Below are positions 33,085 to 42,393 of a stretch of 64,000 nucleotides of DNA, in pieces (positions within the stretch are counted from its first letter, which is position 1; each line of letters starts with the position of its first letter). Below the pieces are notes generated by a model that did not search any database, was not told the origin of the DNA, and worked only from the letters and a program-made list of their open reading frames with translations. The position numbers were made by a program, and so were the translations under genes. Source of the stretch: Actinomycetota bacterium (GTDB taxonomy: Bacteria; Actinomycetota; Actinomycetes; Propionibacteriales; Propionibacteriaceae); contig JAIUOT010000011.1 in NCBI GenBank assembly GCA_020161015.1, positions 1 to 64,000 on the forward strand. Direction: 5' to 3'.

Positions 33085-33741
33085 ATGACAGCAGTGTCCG
33101 AGAAGCACGTCGATACCGGCGTCACCGCGGTCGAGAACGGCCCGGTTCCGCGATCCCCGAAGTTGTCCCGCCGCCCGTTCCTGGTCGTGCTGGCCGCGGT
33201 GCTGGTGGTGGCCGGGGCGATGGCCGGCGGCCTGTTGTGGGCGTCGGCGACGAAGGCCGGCGAGGTGGTGGTGGTCCGGCAGGACGTGGCCCGCGGCACG
33301 GTGATCACCGCTCAGGATCTGGGCACGATCCGGGTGGGCGTCGACCCGTCCCTGTCCACGGTCCCCGCCGACCAACTCAGCGCCCTGGTCGGACGCCGCG
33401 CTTCGGCCGATCTGACTGCGGGGACGCTGCTGGCCGCCTCGCAGGTGTCGGAGACGGTGGTGCCGGGCCCGGGTGAGTCGGTGGTCGGGGTGCCGATCAG
33501 TCCGGGGCTGATGCCGGTGGAGCCGTTGGCGTCCGGCGACGCGGTCCGCCTGGTCCACTCCGGCGAGCTGCCGTCGGACTCCACCCCGACCGACCCGGTG
33601 ACAGCGAAGGTGTTGCGGGTGACGCCGGGCGATACCCAGACCGTGGTGGACGTGATCGTCGGTGCCGACAAGGCGGTGCAGCTGGCGGAATGGGCGGGGT
33701 CGGGCAAGATCGCGCTGGTCCTGGACTCGCGGGCCCGGTGA
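33085..33741 (+). CDS. CpaB-like pilus assembly protein (SAF domain)
   Basis: A 218-residue protein with a cytoplasmic N-terminus, one transmembrane helix (FLVVLAAVLVVAGAMAGGLLW, about residues 32-52) and an extracytoplasmic SAF/CpaB domain (VVVRQDVARGTVITAQDL, then ADLTAGTLLAASQV). CpaB/RcpC proteins form the outer part of the Flp pilus channel; in Gram-positive bacteria they may guide the pilus through the wall. The neighbours are a CpaE-like and the TadA ATPase genes. Confidence 0.87.
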   Translation: MTAVSEKHVDTGVTAVENGPVPRSPKLSRRPFLVVLAAVLVVAGAMAGGLLWASATKAGEVVVVRQDVARGTVITAQDLGTIRVGVDPSLSTVPADQLSALVGRRASADLTAGTLLAASQVSETVVPGPGESVVGVPISPGLMPVEPLASGDAVRLVHSGELPSDSTPTDPVTAKVLRVTPGDTQTVVDVIVGADKAVQLAEWAGSGKIALVLDSRAR

Positions 33742-33748
33742 GACTGCC

Positions 33749-34582
33749 ATGGCCCTGATCTGTGCGGTGTCGGCGTCGGGTTCGCCGGGGGTGACCTCGA
33801 CGGTTCTGGGGATGGCGTTGTGCTGGCCGCGTCCGGTGCTGCTGGTGGAGGCCGATCCGACGGCCGGGTCGGCGATCCTGGCCGGGCGGTTCCGCGGCCT
33901 GCAGAGCCATTCCGGGCTGATCGACCTGGTGATGGCAAACCGCAGCGGCGTCCTGGCCGAGGCGCTGCCCCGCGTGGTGATGGACGTGCCCGACACGACG
34001 GTGTCGATCCTGACCGGCTCCCGCACCCACGCCCAGGCGGCCGGCCTGTCCCGGATCTGGGAGCCGCTGCTAGGCGTGCTGCGCGGGATGACGTCGACGG
34101 GTGAGGACGTGCTGGTGGATGCCGGCCGGCTCGGTCTGGACGGCTCCCCGACCCCGTTGATCGCCGACGCCGACCTCACCCTGCTGGTGCTGCGCAGCAA
34201 CCTGCGTGCTCTCGCGGCGGCGAAGTCGTGGGCCGACAGCCTCGGCGCCGACGCGGTGCCGGGCCACAGCGTCCAGGCGGTGGTCGTCGGCGAGAACCGT
34301 CCCTACCGGGCCGCGGACGTGGCCCGCACCCTCGGCCTTCCCGTCCTCGGCACGGTCGCGTGGGATCCGCGTCGGGCCGAGGTGTTCGCCGACGGCGCCG
34401 ACAAACCCACACCCCGGTTCGGCGGCGCGACCGCGGCGGATCGCGCGTTCGAGGCGTCCGGCTACCTGCGCAGCATCCGCGCCCTGGGTGAGGCCGCACG
34501 CAAGGCAGCCACGAGCGCCGGCGAGGGCTCGTTGCTGCGGGAAATGATCGCCGCCCGGATAGGAGAGGAGGCCCGTCGATGA
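33749..34582 (+). CDS. CpaE/TadZ-like ParA-fold protein with degenerate Walker A
   Basis: A 277-residue MinD/ParA-fold protein. The P-loop position reads SASGSPGVTSTVLG and lacks the conserved lysines of GKGGVGKT, so ATP hydrolysis is doubtful. Other fold features are LLVEADPTAGS and a C-terminal LGLPVLGTVAWDPR. TadZ/CpaE proteins place the pilus machine at the pole. The start follows the cpaB-like stop by 7 bp and its end overlaps tadA (ATGA). Confidence 0.82.
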   Translation: MALICAVSASGSPGVTSTVLGMALCWPRPVLLVEADPTAGSAILAGRFRGLQSHSGLIDLVMANRSGVLAEALPRVVMDVPDTTVSILTGSRTHAQAAGLSRIWEPLLGVLRGMTSTGEDVLVDAGRLGLDGSPTPLIADADLTLLVLRSNLRALAAAKSWADSLGADAVPGHSVQAVVVGENRPYRAADVARTLGLPVLGTVAWDPRRAEVFADGADKPTPRFGGATAADRAFEASGYLRSIRALGEAARKAATSAGEGSLLREMIAARIGEEARR

Positions 34583-36138
34583 GCACCGACCCGCTGGATC
34601 TGCCGATCTTCACCGACATCGACGCCGACACCAAGACCGCGGCGTCTGCTGGACGGGAGGAGGGACGCGTCCGTTCGACGTTCCGCTACCCCGTACCCGC
34701 CGCGGCGCCGGCCGCGCCGCCGCCGCTGCGTCTCCTGCGTCCGGACCCGGTGCAGCTGCCGGTGCCCGTGGGCAGCCGGGTCGTGGGCCTGGTGGCGATC
34801 CCGGACGTGGACTGGAAGTTGGTGGCGCGGATGCGCACCGAGGTGGCCCGTCGGCTGGCCGAGCAGATCGGCGAGTCCCGTCCGGACAGGGAGGCGGAGG
34901 AGGCCGAGGGCTCGGCGATCATCCGCCAGGTGTTGGAGGAGGACACCGCCGAGGAGATCGTCCGGGTCGGGCAGGCCCGGTCGCTGGCCGAGCAGGAGGT
35001 ACTCGCCAAGGCGGTGTTCGACGCCATGTTCGGGCTGGGCCGGATCCAGCCGCTGGTCGACGACGACCGGGTGGAGAACATCATGATCGCCGGCCACAAC
35101 CGGGTGCTCGTCGAACTCGCCGACGGCACCCTGTGGGAGATCCCGGCCATCGCCGAGAGCGACGACGAACTGGCCGAGTTGCTGGAGCGGCTCGCCAGCC
35201 GGTCGGAGAACCCGCGCTCATTCACCCCAGCCAGCCCCTCGCTCCACCTGGTCCTGCCCGGAGGGGAACGGCTGGCCGGCGCCCGGGACACCGCCCGGCT
35301 GTCGGTGGTGATCCGCCGCCACCGCATCCGCAAGGTCTCCCTCGACGACCTCGTCGCCTGGGGCACGATCTCGCCCACCCTGGCCGGCTTCCTCGCCGCC
35401 GCGGTGAAAGCCCGACTGTGCATCGTCGTCTCCGGCGAACAGGGCGCAGGCAAGACCACGACGCTGCGGGCGCTGTGCGCCCAGATTCCCCGGCTGGAAC
35501 CGGTGGGCACCTTCGAGTCAGAATACGAACTGTTCCTGCACGAGCTTCCCGACCAGCACGCGATCGTTCACGCCTGGGAGTCCCGCGAGGGGTCGGGGGA
35601 GCGACTGCCGGACGGCCGGCTCGCCGGGTCGCGGACGACGGCGCAGCAGATCATCGACAGCTTCCGGTTCAACCTGGGCCGCCAGATCCTCGGCGAGATC
35701 CGCGGCGAAGAGGTGTGGAGCATGGTCAAGCTCATGGAGTCCGGCTCCGGGTCGATCTCCACCACCCACGCCGGCTCGGCCGAACAGACGATCCGCAAGC
35801 TCGTCACCTGCGCCATGGAGGCCGGCCCCCAAGTCTCCCAAGACCTGGCCTCGACCAAGCTCGGCGAGACCGTCGACCTGGTCGTCCACATCGCCTGCGA
35901 CGTCGTCCCCGGCCCCGACGGCTCAGCCGGACGCAAACACCGCTACGTCGCCGAAGTCCTCGCCGTCTCCCCCGGAGAGCGGCCCCGCGGCTACGCCACC
36001 ACCACCGTGTTCGCACGGGTACCGGGCGGCTGCGCCGTCCCCCACACCATCCCCGAGGAGCTGCGCGACAAGCTCGCCGCCGTCCGCTTCGACTTGGCCG
36101 GCTTCGAGGCCGAAGCAGCCGACAGCAGGCTGCCATGA
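34579..36138 (+). CDS. tadA: TadA/CpaF secretion ATPase
   Basis: A 519-residue type II/IV secretion ATPase. A variable N-terminus (about 90 residues) precedes the N1 domain and the RecA-like core with Walker A SGEQGAGKT (residues 285-293), the Asp/Glu box FESEYELFLHE, and Walker B LGEIRGEEVW followed by STTHAG. It forms a cytoplasmic hexamer that powers Flp pilus extrusion. Coupled by 4-bp overlaps to the cpaE-like and tadB genes. Confidence 0.94.
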   Translation: MSTDPLDLPIFTDIDADTKTAASAGREEGRVRSTFRYPVPAAAPAAPPPLRLLRPDPVQLPVPVGSRVVGLVAIPDVDWKLVARMRTEVARRLAEQIGESRPDREAEEAEGSAIIRQVLEEDTAEEIVRVGQARSLAEQEVLAKAVFDAMFGLGRIQPLVDDDRVENIMIAGHNRVLVELADGTLWEIPAIAESDDELAELLERLASRSENPRSFTPASPSLHLVLPGGERLAGARDTARLSVVIRRHRIRKVSLDDLVAWGTISPTLAGFLAAAVKARLCIVVSGEQGAGKTTTLRALCAQIPRLEPVGTFESEYELFLHELPDQHAIVHAWESREGSGERLPDGRLAGSRTTAQQIIDSFRFNLGRQILGEIRGEEVWSMVKLMESGSGSISTTHAGSAEQTIRKLVTCAMEAGPQVSQDLASTKLGETVDLVVHIACDVVPGPDGSAGRKHRYVAEVLAVSPGERPRGYATTTVFARVPGGCAVPHTIPEELRDKLAAVRFDLAGFEAEAADSRLP

Positions 36139-37016
36139 CCACGCTCCTTGCCGCGCTGGCCGGGGCGATGATCGTCGGCGGCATCCTGCTCGGCATCTAC
36201 GGGATGATCCCCCGGCCCGTCCCACCACCACGCCCGAAGCGTCCGCCCCGATCGGATCGGCTGGTCCGCTGGTGGCGCGGACTGCCGCCATGGCAGCGCT
36301 GGGCGAGCATCGCCGCCCTCCTGGCCGGCATCGTGATCATGGTCGCCACCGGCTGGGTGATCGCCGTCCCGATCCTGCCGGCCGCCGTGCTGGGCCTGCC
36401 GGCGTTGCTGATGGTGACCAGCGCGGATCGGCAGATCGCCCGGATGGACGCGATCGCCGAATGGACCCGCAACCTCGCCGGGGTGCTGACCGCCGGGCAG
36501 GGCATCGAGGCGGCGATCCAGGCCAGCCTGCGCTCCGCGCCGGACGCGATCCGTCCCGAGGTCGGCCGGCTGGTCGGACGGATGCGGTCACGCTGGTCCA
36601 CCGAACAGGCTCTACGCGCGTACGCCGACGACCTCGACGACGCCACCGGCGACCTCGTCTGCGCGGCCCTGATCCTGGGTGCGGCCAGGCGGGGGGACGG
36701 GCTGGCCCGGGTGCTGCACGACCTGGCCGAGTCGGTGTCGGCCGACGTCCGCGGCCGGCGCATGATCGAAGCCGACCGTGCCAAACCCCGCGCCTCGGCC
36801 CGCATGGTCACCCTGCTGTCCATCGGCGCCCTCGTCTTCTTCGGTCTCGGCGGACGCTTCTTCGCCCCCTACTCCACCCCACTCGGCCAACTCATCCTGC
36901 TCGCCTTCCTCGGCTGCTACGGACTGCTGCTCTGGTGGCTCAGACGCATGGCCGAGATCCAGCCCGCCTCCCGCTTCCTCGGAAGCCACGCCAACCGGGA
37001 AGTGGGCCGGCCGTGA
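36135..37016 (+). CDS. TadB-like pilus inner-membrane platform protein
   Basis: A 293-residue type II secretion F-domain protein. Helices lie near residues 5-25 and 55-90, the central cytoplasmic four-helix F domain includes WTRNLAGVLTAGQGIEAAI, and two C-terminal helices end the protein (VTLLSIGALVFFGLGG, LILLAFLGCYGLLLWWL). It forms the rotor/platform with TadC above TadA. ATGA overlap with tadA and GTGA with tadC. Confidence 0.9.
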   Translation: MTTLLAALAGAMIVGGILLGIYGMIPRPVPPPRPKRPPRSDRLVRWWRGLPPWQRWASIAALLAGIVIMVATGWVIAVPILPAAVLGLPALLMVTSADRQIARMDAIAEWTRNLAGVLTAGQGIEAAIQASLRSAPDAIRPEVGRLVGRMRSRWSTEQALRAYADDLDDATGDLVCAALILGAARRGDGLARVLHDLAESVSADVRGRRMIEADRAKPRASARMVTLLSIGALVFFGLGGRFFAPYSTPLGQLILLAFLGCYGLLLWWLRRMAEIQPASRFLGSHANREVGRP

Positions 37017-37915
37017 GCACCCTGCAGTTGTGGATGGTGGCCGGCGGCCTGGTCGGCGCCGGCCTGGCCTGCCTGGTGTGGTGGCTCGTCCCTGCCCATC
37101 CCGAACCTGTCCAGGCCCTCGAACGACTCTCCTCACCCGTCCGACGCACACCCGTCCCGGCGCCGGTGCCTGGACGCAGCGGGTTGGAGGAGCGGCTCGG
37201 CCTGTGGGCGATGCGACGCCTGCCCGCCCGGCTGTGGGCGAACGCACCGCGCCGTGACCTCGCCCTGATGGGTAAACCGCTGCACGTGTTCTACGGCGAG
37301 AAGGTCGTCTTCGTCGCCACCGCCGCCGTCTCGGTGCCGCTGCTGTCCGCGGTCTTCTCCCGCACCCTGCCGATGCCGGTCGCTGTCCCGGCCGGCGCGA
37401 CCCTGCTGGGCATGTTCCTGGCGTGGTTCCTGCCCGACGGCAACCTGTCCGACGCCACGAAGAAGGCCCGCGTCGAGTTCCGGCGGGCACTCGGCTCCTA
37501 CGTCGACCTGGTCGCCCTCGAACGCAACGCCGGCGGCTCCGGCACCCGCCAAGCCCTCGAGAACGCCGCCCGCGTCGGAGACTCCTGGCCCTTCGCCCGC
37601 ATCGGCGACGCCCTCGCCCGTAGCCGCTACTCCGGCGACACCGCCTGGGACGCGCTCCACGACCTCGCCGCCGAGCAGGGCTTGGCGGATCTGGACGATC
37701 TGGCCGACATCATGCGGCTCGCGGGAGAAGAAGGCTCCCAGGTCGTCGACACCCTCCGGAGCCGGTCGGCCGAGCTGCGGCACGCGATCCTCGCCGAGGA
37801 CCAGGCGAGCGCCAACATCGTCGGCGAACGCATGGTCATCCCCTCGATCCTGATGGCGTTCACCTTCGTCGCCATCCTCCTCGTCCCCGCCCTGCTCCGA
37901 CTCGGAGCCGGCTGA
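37013..37915 (+). CDS. TadC-like pilus inner-membrane platform protein
   Basis: A 300-residue protein related to TadB: an N-terminal helix (VAGGLVGAGLACLVWWLV), a helix pair near residues 95-135, the F domain with SYVDLVALERNAGGSGTRQAL, and a C-terminal helix (MAFTFVAILLVPALL). GTG start overlaps the tadB stop. It is the last platform gene before the pilin-like genes. Confidence 0.9.
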   Translation: MSTLQLWMVAGGLVGAGLACLVWWLVPAHPEPVQALERLSSPVRRTPVPAPVPGRSGLEERLGLWAMRRLPARLWANAPRRDLALMGKPLHVFYGEKVVFVATAAVSVPLLSAVFSRTLPMPVAVPAGATLLGMFLAWFLPDGNLSDATKKARVEFRRALGSYVDLVALERNAGGSGTRQALENAARVGDSWPFARIGDALARSRYSGDTAWDALHDLAAEQGLADLDDLADIMRLAGEEGSQVVDTLRSRSAELRHAILAEDQASANIVGERMVIPSILMAFTFVAILLVPALLRLGAG

Positions 37916-37950
37916 CCCACCCCGAAGTGAAGAAGATGGAAGGAACTGAA

Positions 37951-38130
37951 ATGACCGAGCTGAACCAGACCAGCGCCTGGCTCCATGCCGTCCTGTCGAA
38001 AGCCCGTGACGAGCGCGGGTTCTCGGTGTCCAGCGAGCAGCTGTGGTGGCTCGTCGGGATCGTCGCCATCGTCGGCATCGTGGTCGCAGCCCTCAACGGC
38101 TACATCGAAGGCCTCCTCGCCAAGCTCTGA
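37951..38130 (+). CDS. Flp-type pilin-like protein
   Basis: A 59-residue protein with a short hydrophilic leader, then RDERGFSVSSEQ and one hydrophobic helix (LWWLVGIVAIVGIVVAALNG). This fits a prepilin with cleavage after the Gly of ERG, although the Glu is at +6, not the usual +5. It is the best candidate for the major pilin in this operon. The ATG at 37951 has AAGGA upstream; earlier in-frame starts at 37927 and 37936 exist. No prepilin peptidase lies within the operon. One runs off the window at 63416. Confidence 0.8.
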   Translation: MTELNQTSAWLHAVLSKARDERGFSVSSEQLWWLVGIVAIVGIVVAALNGYIEGLLAKL

Positions 38131-38149
38131 ACCGAGCCAAGGAACAGGG

Positions 38150-38530
38150 ATGCGTCCGGAGATGGACGGGTCAAGGGAGCGGGGCTCGGTCTCGGTCCAG
38201 ATGGTGCTGCTCATGCCCACGCTGCTGCTCGTGGTGTGGATCGCGCTCGGCGCAGCCATGTACTTCTACGGCCGCACCACCGCGCTCGCCGCCGCCCAGG
38301 CAGGAGCCACCGCCGGCGCCGCCGAACACGGCACCACCGACGACTGCGTCCGCACCGCCACCGACCTCGCTGTCCGGGCCGGCGACTCCCTGGCCGGACT
38401 CCAGGTCACCTGCCAGGTCGGCGCCCAGACGGTCACCGCGACCGTCACGGGCAGCACGCTGAGCCTCGTGCCGGGCTGGGAACCGGCCACCACCCAGACC
38501 GCAACCGTGCCACGAGAGGAGATCTCATGA
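38150..38530 (+). CDS. TadE-like minor pilin
   Basis: A 126-residue pseudopilin with RERGSVSVQMVLLMP, a prepilin-type cleavage site followed by a hydrophobic helix, then a Thr/Val-rich domain with two cysteines (DDCVRTA, VTCQVG). First of three TadE/TadG-like genes. The start at 38150 follows AAGGAACAGG. ATG at 38162 is an alternative. ATGA overlap with the next gene. Confidence 0.83.
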   Translation: MRPEMDGSRERGSVSVQMVLLMPTLLLVVWIALGAAMYFYGRTTALAAAQAGATAGAAEHGTTDDCVRTATDLAVRAGDSLAGLQVTCQVGAQTVTATVTGSTLSLVPGWEPATTQTATVPREEIS

Positions 38531-38958
38531 CGCCGAACTGGCGGGATGAGCGGGGCTCTGCGGCGGTGGAGATCACCATGGTCGCCCCCGTGCTGGCGCT
38601 GTTCATCCTGGTCATCATCTTCGGCGGACGCCTTGCCCTGGCCCGCCAAGCCGTTCAGTCCGCCGCGTTCGACGCCGCCCGGGCCGCCAGCCTCGCCCGC
38701 ACCCAGACCGATGCCCGCACCGCCGCCGCCAAGACCGCCGCCGCGACCCTCGCCAACCAGAAGCTGCCCTGCACTACCACCCAGCTCGACCTCGACACCA
38801 CCGGGTTCGCCAAGCCCGTCGGAACCCCGGCCACCGTCACCGTCCGGCTGACCTGCGACGTCGCGACCGGCGACCTCGGCCTGCCCGGTATCGCGGCGAC
38901 CGTCCCGGTGGACGCCGAGGCGACCTCCCCGCTCGACTCGTTCCGCGAGAGGAAATGA
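38527..38958 (+). CDS. TadE-like minor pilin
   Basis: A 143-residue pseudopilin with RDERGSAAVEITMVAPVL: cleavage after Gly gives the canonical Glu at +5. One hydrophobic helix (LALFILVIIFGGRLALA) is followed by an extracellular domain with two cysteines (LPCTTT, LTCDV). Classic TadE layout. Overlaps the preceding gene (ATGA) and is followed one base later by the TadG-like gene. Confidence 0.88.
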   Translation: MTPNWRDERGSAAVEITMVAPVLALFILVIIFGGRLALARQAVQSAAFDAARAASLARTQTDARTAAAKTAAATLANQKLPCTTTQLDLDTTGFAKPVGTPATVTVRLTCDVATGDLGLPGIAATVPVDAEATSPLDSFRERK

Positions 38959-38959
38959 G

Positions 38960-39394
38960 ATGCATCAGCGGCTGAGGGATGAACGCGGTGCCGCCGTCAC
39001 CGTGTGGACGGTGATGGTCATGGCCGCGCTCACCCTGATCGTCGGGCTGGCTGTCGACCTGTCCGGCCAAGTCAACCGGATGCGACTGGCCAGCGACGTC
39101 GCCGCCCAGGCCGCCCGCACCGCCGGCCAGCAGCTCGACGCCGACACCTACACCGCCACCGGCGGAGACGTCGAAGTTGCCGCCGCGCGCGCCAAGACCG
39201 CCGCCATCAATTACGCCAAAGCCTCCGGCATGAACGCCACCGCCCACATCGAATCGGGCACCGACCTCGTCGTGGACGTCACCACTGACTACGAACCCGT
39301 CTTCCTGTCCGCTTTTGGCATCGGCACTCAACAGGTCACCGCCACCGCCCGAGTCCGGGTCGTCAAGGCACTCGAAGGGAAGGAACACCGATGA
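38960..39394 (+). CDS. TadG-like pilus-associated protein
   Basis: A 144-residue protein starting RLRDERGAAVTVWTVMV with one hydrophobic helix, then an extracellular domain (about 95 residues). It resembles the short TadG/Rv3658-type proteins that close Tad pilin clusters. The end overlaps the LysM/BTAD gene by 4 bp. Confidence 0.82.
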   Translation: MHQRLRDERGAAVTVWTVMVMAALTLIVGLAVDLSGQVNRMRLASDVAAQAARTAGQQLDADTYTATGGDVEVAAARAKTAAINYAKASGMNATAHIESGTDLVVDVTTDYEPVFLSAFGIGTQQVTATARVRVVKALEGKEHR

Positions 39395-42393
39395 CCGGAC
39401 TCCGCGCACTCGCCGCCCTGCTCGGCCTCGCCGCGATCGTCATCGGCATGCCCGCCCTCCTCATCGCGGCCGCACCGATCGGCGCGGTCAGCATCACCTG
39501 GACCCCGGACGGCATCTGGCAGGCACTCACCACCCCCGACAACGGCACCATCGCCCTCGCCCTGTTCAAGCTGGTCGGCTGGATCGCCTGGGCCATCCTC
39601 ACCGCCGCCGTCCTCGTCGAACTCGCCGCGCTCGTCCGCCACACCCCCGTCCCGAAGCTGCCCGGCCTCGCCGTCCCGCAGCTGGTCGCACGCCGGCTCG
39701 TCGCCACCGCTGCAGTGCTGTTCATCGCCACCTCAACCGCCTCGGTCGGAGACCTGACCACCGCCCCGGTCGCGCAGGCCGCCGGCGTCCCGCAACAGCC
39801 CGTGCCCGCCCACGCACTCCCCGCCCATCCCCAGCCGGCCGACGCCCACCAGCAGGCTGGCAAGGCGCGCAGCTACACCGTGAAGAAGGGCGACACCCTC
39901 TCGGAGATCGCGCTCGAGCAGACCGGCCAGGCCCGCAACTACCCCAAGCTGTTCCGTGCCTCCACCCACACCGTCCAACCCGGAGGTCGACGGCTCACCG
40001 ACCCCGACGAGATCGACATCGGCTGGAAGATCACCATCCCAGCCCAGCACACCAAGCACGTCAGGCCGGTGAAGGACGGCCCGACTACGGCGGCGGAAAC
40101 CCCCGTGTCCAAGCAGGCGCCGGAACCTGCCCAGGATGGCCGGCCGGGTAGCCCGGATTCCCAGCCGAGCGCACCGGTGGGCACGCAGGCGGCGCCGTCT
40201 CCGGCGTCACAGCCGGAGAAGTCGGTCGAAGCGCCCTCCACGGCGTACGTGTCGGCGACCTCGGATGCTCCGGCGTGGCTGCTGACCGGACTGGCCGGTG
40301 CCGGGGCGCTGCTGGCCGGCGGGCTGTGGCTGGTGCTTGCCCGACGCCGCGAGGCCCAGTTCCGCAGCCGACGACCCGGACGGATGATCGCCCCGCCACC
40401 TGCGGCCACCATCCCTGTCGAGAAGACTTTGATCCGGGAAGGGTCTGTCACCGGCGCCACCGTGCTGTTCATCGACGAAGTACTGCGCCGAACCACCGCC
40501 TCCCTCACCATCGCCGGGCAGCACGTGCCCGTCCTGATGGGTGTCGACGCCCACGCCGACCACCTCACGCTCCACCTCGCGGGACCCGCCGACCTACCTG
40601 CGGCCTGGACCTGCATGGACGGCGACGCTCGCCAGATCTGGCGCATCCGGGCCGACGCGGACCTCGAGCAGGCCGGGCCGCTCAACCCAGACGGCGCCCC
40701 ACCGTGGCCGCAGCTCGTCACCCTCGGACGCGACAAGGATGGGTGGCGGCTGGTCAACCTCGAAGCGGTGGGGGTTGCGAGCCTCACCGGCAACGCCGGG
40801 AACTGCGTCGACCTGGCCCGCTACCTGGTCAGCGAACTCGCCATCTCCCCGTGGGCTCGTGACGTCCAGATCGACTGCCTCGCGGTGTGCCCCGAGATGC
40901 CCGACCTGGCACCCGACCGCGTCCACTACCAAGACAATCCCACCGTCATCCCCGAACGGGTCAGCACCGCAGTCGCCACCGCCGACCGGCTCGCCCGCGT
41001 CCACCCGAAAACCCTCGAAACCGCACGCGTCACCCACGCCGACGAAGACCTGTGGCACAGCCGACTCCTCCTCAGCGCCACGGCTGACGCCGAACACCTC
41101 GACGTCCTCACCCGACTCGTCGCCGACCAGAAGGGACGAACCGGCACCGCCGTCCTCCTCCTCAGCGCCGACCGCCCGCCCGCCGGTATGGAGATCCGGC
41201 TCACCGACAAGGGGCGCGTCCAGGTGCCGGCCCTCGGCCTGGATCTGGTCGCCAACGGTCTCACCGAGGACGAAGCCCGCGGCTGCATCGCCCTCATCAA
41301 CGCCGGACGCAACCTCGACGACATCGAGATGCCCGTATCAGACGACCCCGACGGCGAGGAATGGGAGCAGTTCTGCAACCAGGCCGGAGCCATCCGCGCC
41401 GACAAGACCGTCGCACGCGACAGCGACGAGCCGGAGGCGACCTCCGTGCTGCCCGAACCCGACCGGGTCTATGTCACCGAGACCGCAAACACCGCCGAGG
41501 ACCTGGCCGGACTCGCCCCGAAGGTGACCGTCGAGGTCGCCGAGCAGATCGAGGCCGCCGACCCCACCCTCGACGCCGACCTCACCGACTGGTGGGCCGA
41601 CTCCTGCATCCGGCCACGCCTACGCGTACTCGGCCCGATCAAGGTCCGCATCGGCGTCGGCGGCTCCGCCAAGGCCGCGACCAACCGCAAACCAGCCTGC
41701 AACAACGCCGTCACCTACCTGTCCACCCGACCCCGGGGTGCTACCACTCAGGAAGTTGCCGACGCACTCAGCATCACGGACGACCGCGTCCGCCAGGACA
41801 TGTCGATCGTGCGGGCCTGGCTCGGCGACAACCCCAGAACCGGCAGGAAGTTCCTGCCCGGCGCGACCGAACACCCGCTCGCCGTCGAACGCGGGGTCGG
41901 GCTGTACCTCATAGAGGATCTACTTTGCGACGCCGACCTGTACAAACGGCTCCGCCTGCGAGGAGAATCCCGCGGACCCGACGGCATCAACGACCTGAGA
42001 ACCGCCCTACGGCTCGTCAACGGCGCCCCCTACGACGAACTCCGCACCCGCGGCACCGTCTGGCTCGCCGACAACCCCGTCGACCACGACCTGCTGTGCA
42101 GCATCATCGACACCGCCCACATCGTCTCCACCATCGCCATCCAGACCGGCGACCTCCAAGGCGCCCGCGCAGCCGCCGAACTGGCCGCCCTTATCGCCCC
42201 AAGAGATGCCAACCTGCAGATGGACCTCGCCAAGATCGCGGAACGGACCGGTGACGAGGCCAGTGCTGCGGCCATCGCCAGAAGCGTCCTTGGCTGGCGC
42301 GACGCCGTCGGCGATCAGGTTGATCTGTCAAGGCGCAACGACGCAATCCTGCGAACCCACCGGTTGCTGGAGCGAGCGCTGCGAGCGGGTTGA
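39391..42393 (+). CDS. Large membrane protein with LysM and BTAD-like domains
   Basis: A 1000-residue protein. N-terminal helices (residues 5-30, 55-80 and about 100-122) precede an Ala/Pro-rich linker and a LysM domain (about 160-217, YTVKKGDTLSEIALEQTG). Another transmembrane helix lies near 293-315. A large cytoplasmic part ends in a winged-helix plus helical-repeat region (about 735-1000: TTQEVADALSITDDRVRQDMS, then TPR-like helices) of the BTAD type. It therefore joins peptidoglycan binding outside to a transcription-regulator-like module inside. Last gene of the Tad operon. It might sense wall or pilus state (inference). Confidence 0.88.
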   Translation: MTGLRALAALLGLAAIVIGMPALLIAAAPIGAVSITWTPDGIWQALTTPDNGTIALALFKLVGWIAWAILTAAVLVELAALVRHTPVPKLPGLAVPQLVARRLVATAAVLFIATSTASVGDLTTAPVAQAAGVPQQPVPAHALPAHPQPADAHQQAGKARSYTVKKGDTLSEIALEQTGQARNYPKLFRASTHTVQPGGRRLTDPDEIDIGWKITIPAQHTKHVRPVKDGPTTAAETPVSKQAPEPAQDGRPGSPDSQPSAPVGTQAAPSPASQPEKSVEAPSTAYVSATSDAPAWLLTGLAGAGALLAGGLWLVLARRREAQFRSRRPGRMIAPPPAATIPVEKTLIREGSVTGATVLFIDEVLRRTTASLTIAGQHVPVLMGVDAHADHLTLHLAGPADLPAAWTCMDGDARQIWRIRADADLEQAGPLNPDGAPPWPQLVTLGRDKDGWRLVNLEAVGVASLTGNAGNCVDLARYLVSELAISPWARDVQIDCLAVCPEMPDLAPDRVHYQDNPTVIPERVSTAVATADRLARVHPKTLETARVTHADEDLWHSRLLLSATADAEHLDVLTRLVADQKGRTGTAVLLLSADRPPAGMEIRLTDKGRVQVPALGLDLVANGLTEDEARGCIALINAGRNLDDIEMPVSDDPDGEEWEQFCNQAGAIRADKTVARDSDEPEATSVLPEPDRVYVTETANTAEDLAGLAPKVTVEVAEQIEAADPTLDADLTDWWADSCIRPRLRVLGPIKVRIGVGGSAKAATNRKPACNNAVTYLSTRPRGATTQEVADALSITDDRVRQDMSIVRAWLGDNPRTGRKFLPGATEHPLAVERGVGLYLIEDLLCDADLYKRLRLRGESRGPDGINDLRTALRLVNGAPYDELRTRGTVWLADNPVDHDLLCSIIDTAHIVSTIAIQTGDLQGARAAAELAALIAPRDANLQMDLAKIAERTGDEASAAAIARSVLGWRDAVGDQVDLSRRNDAILRTHRLLERALRAG

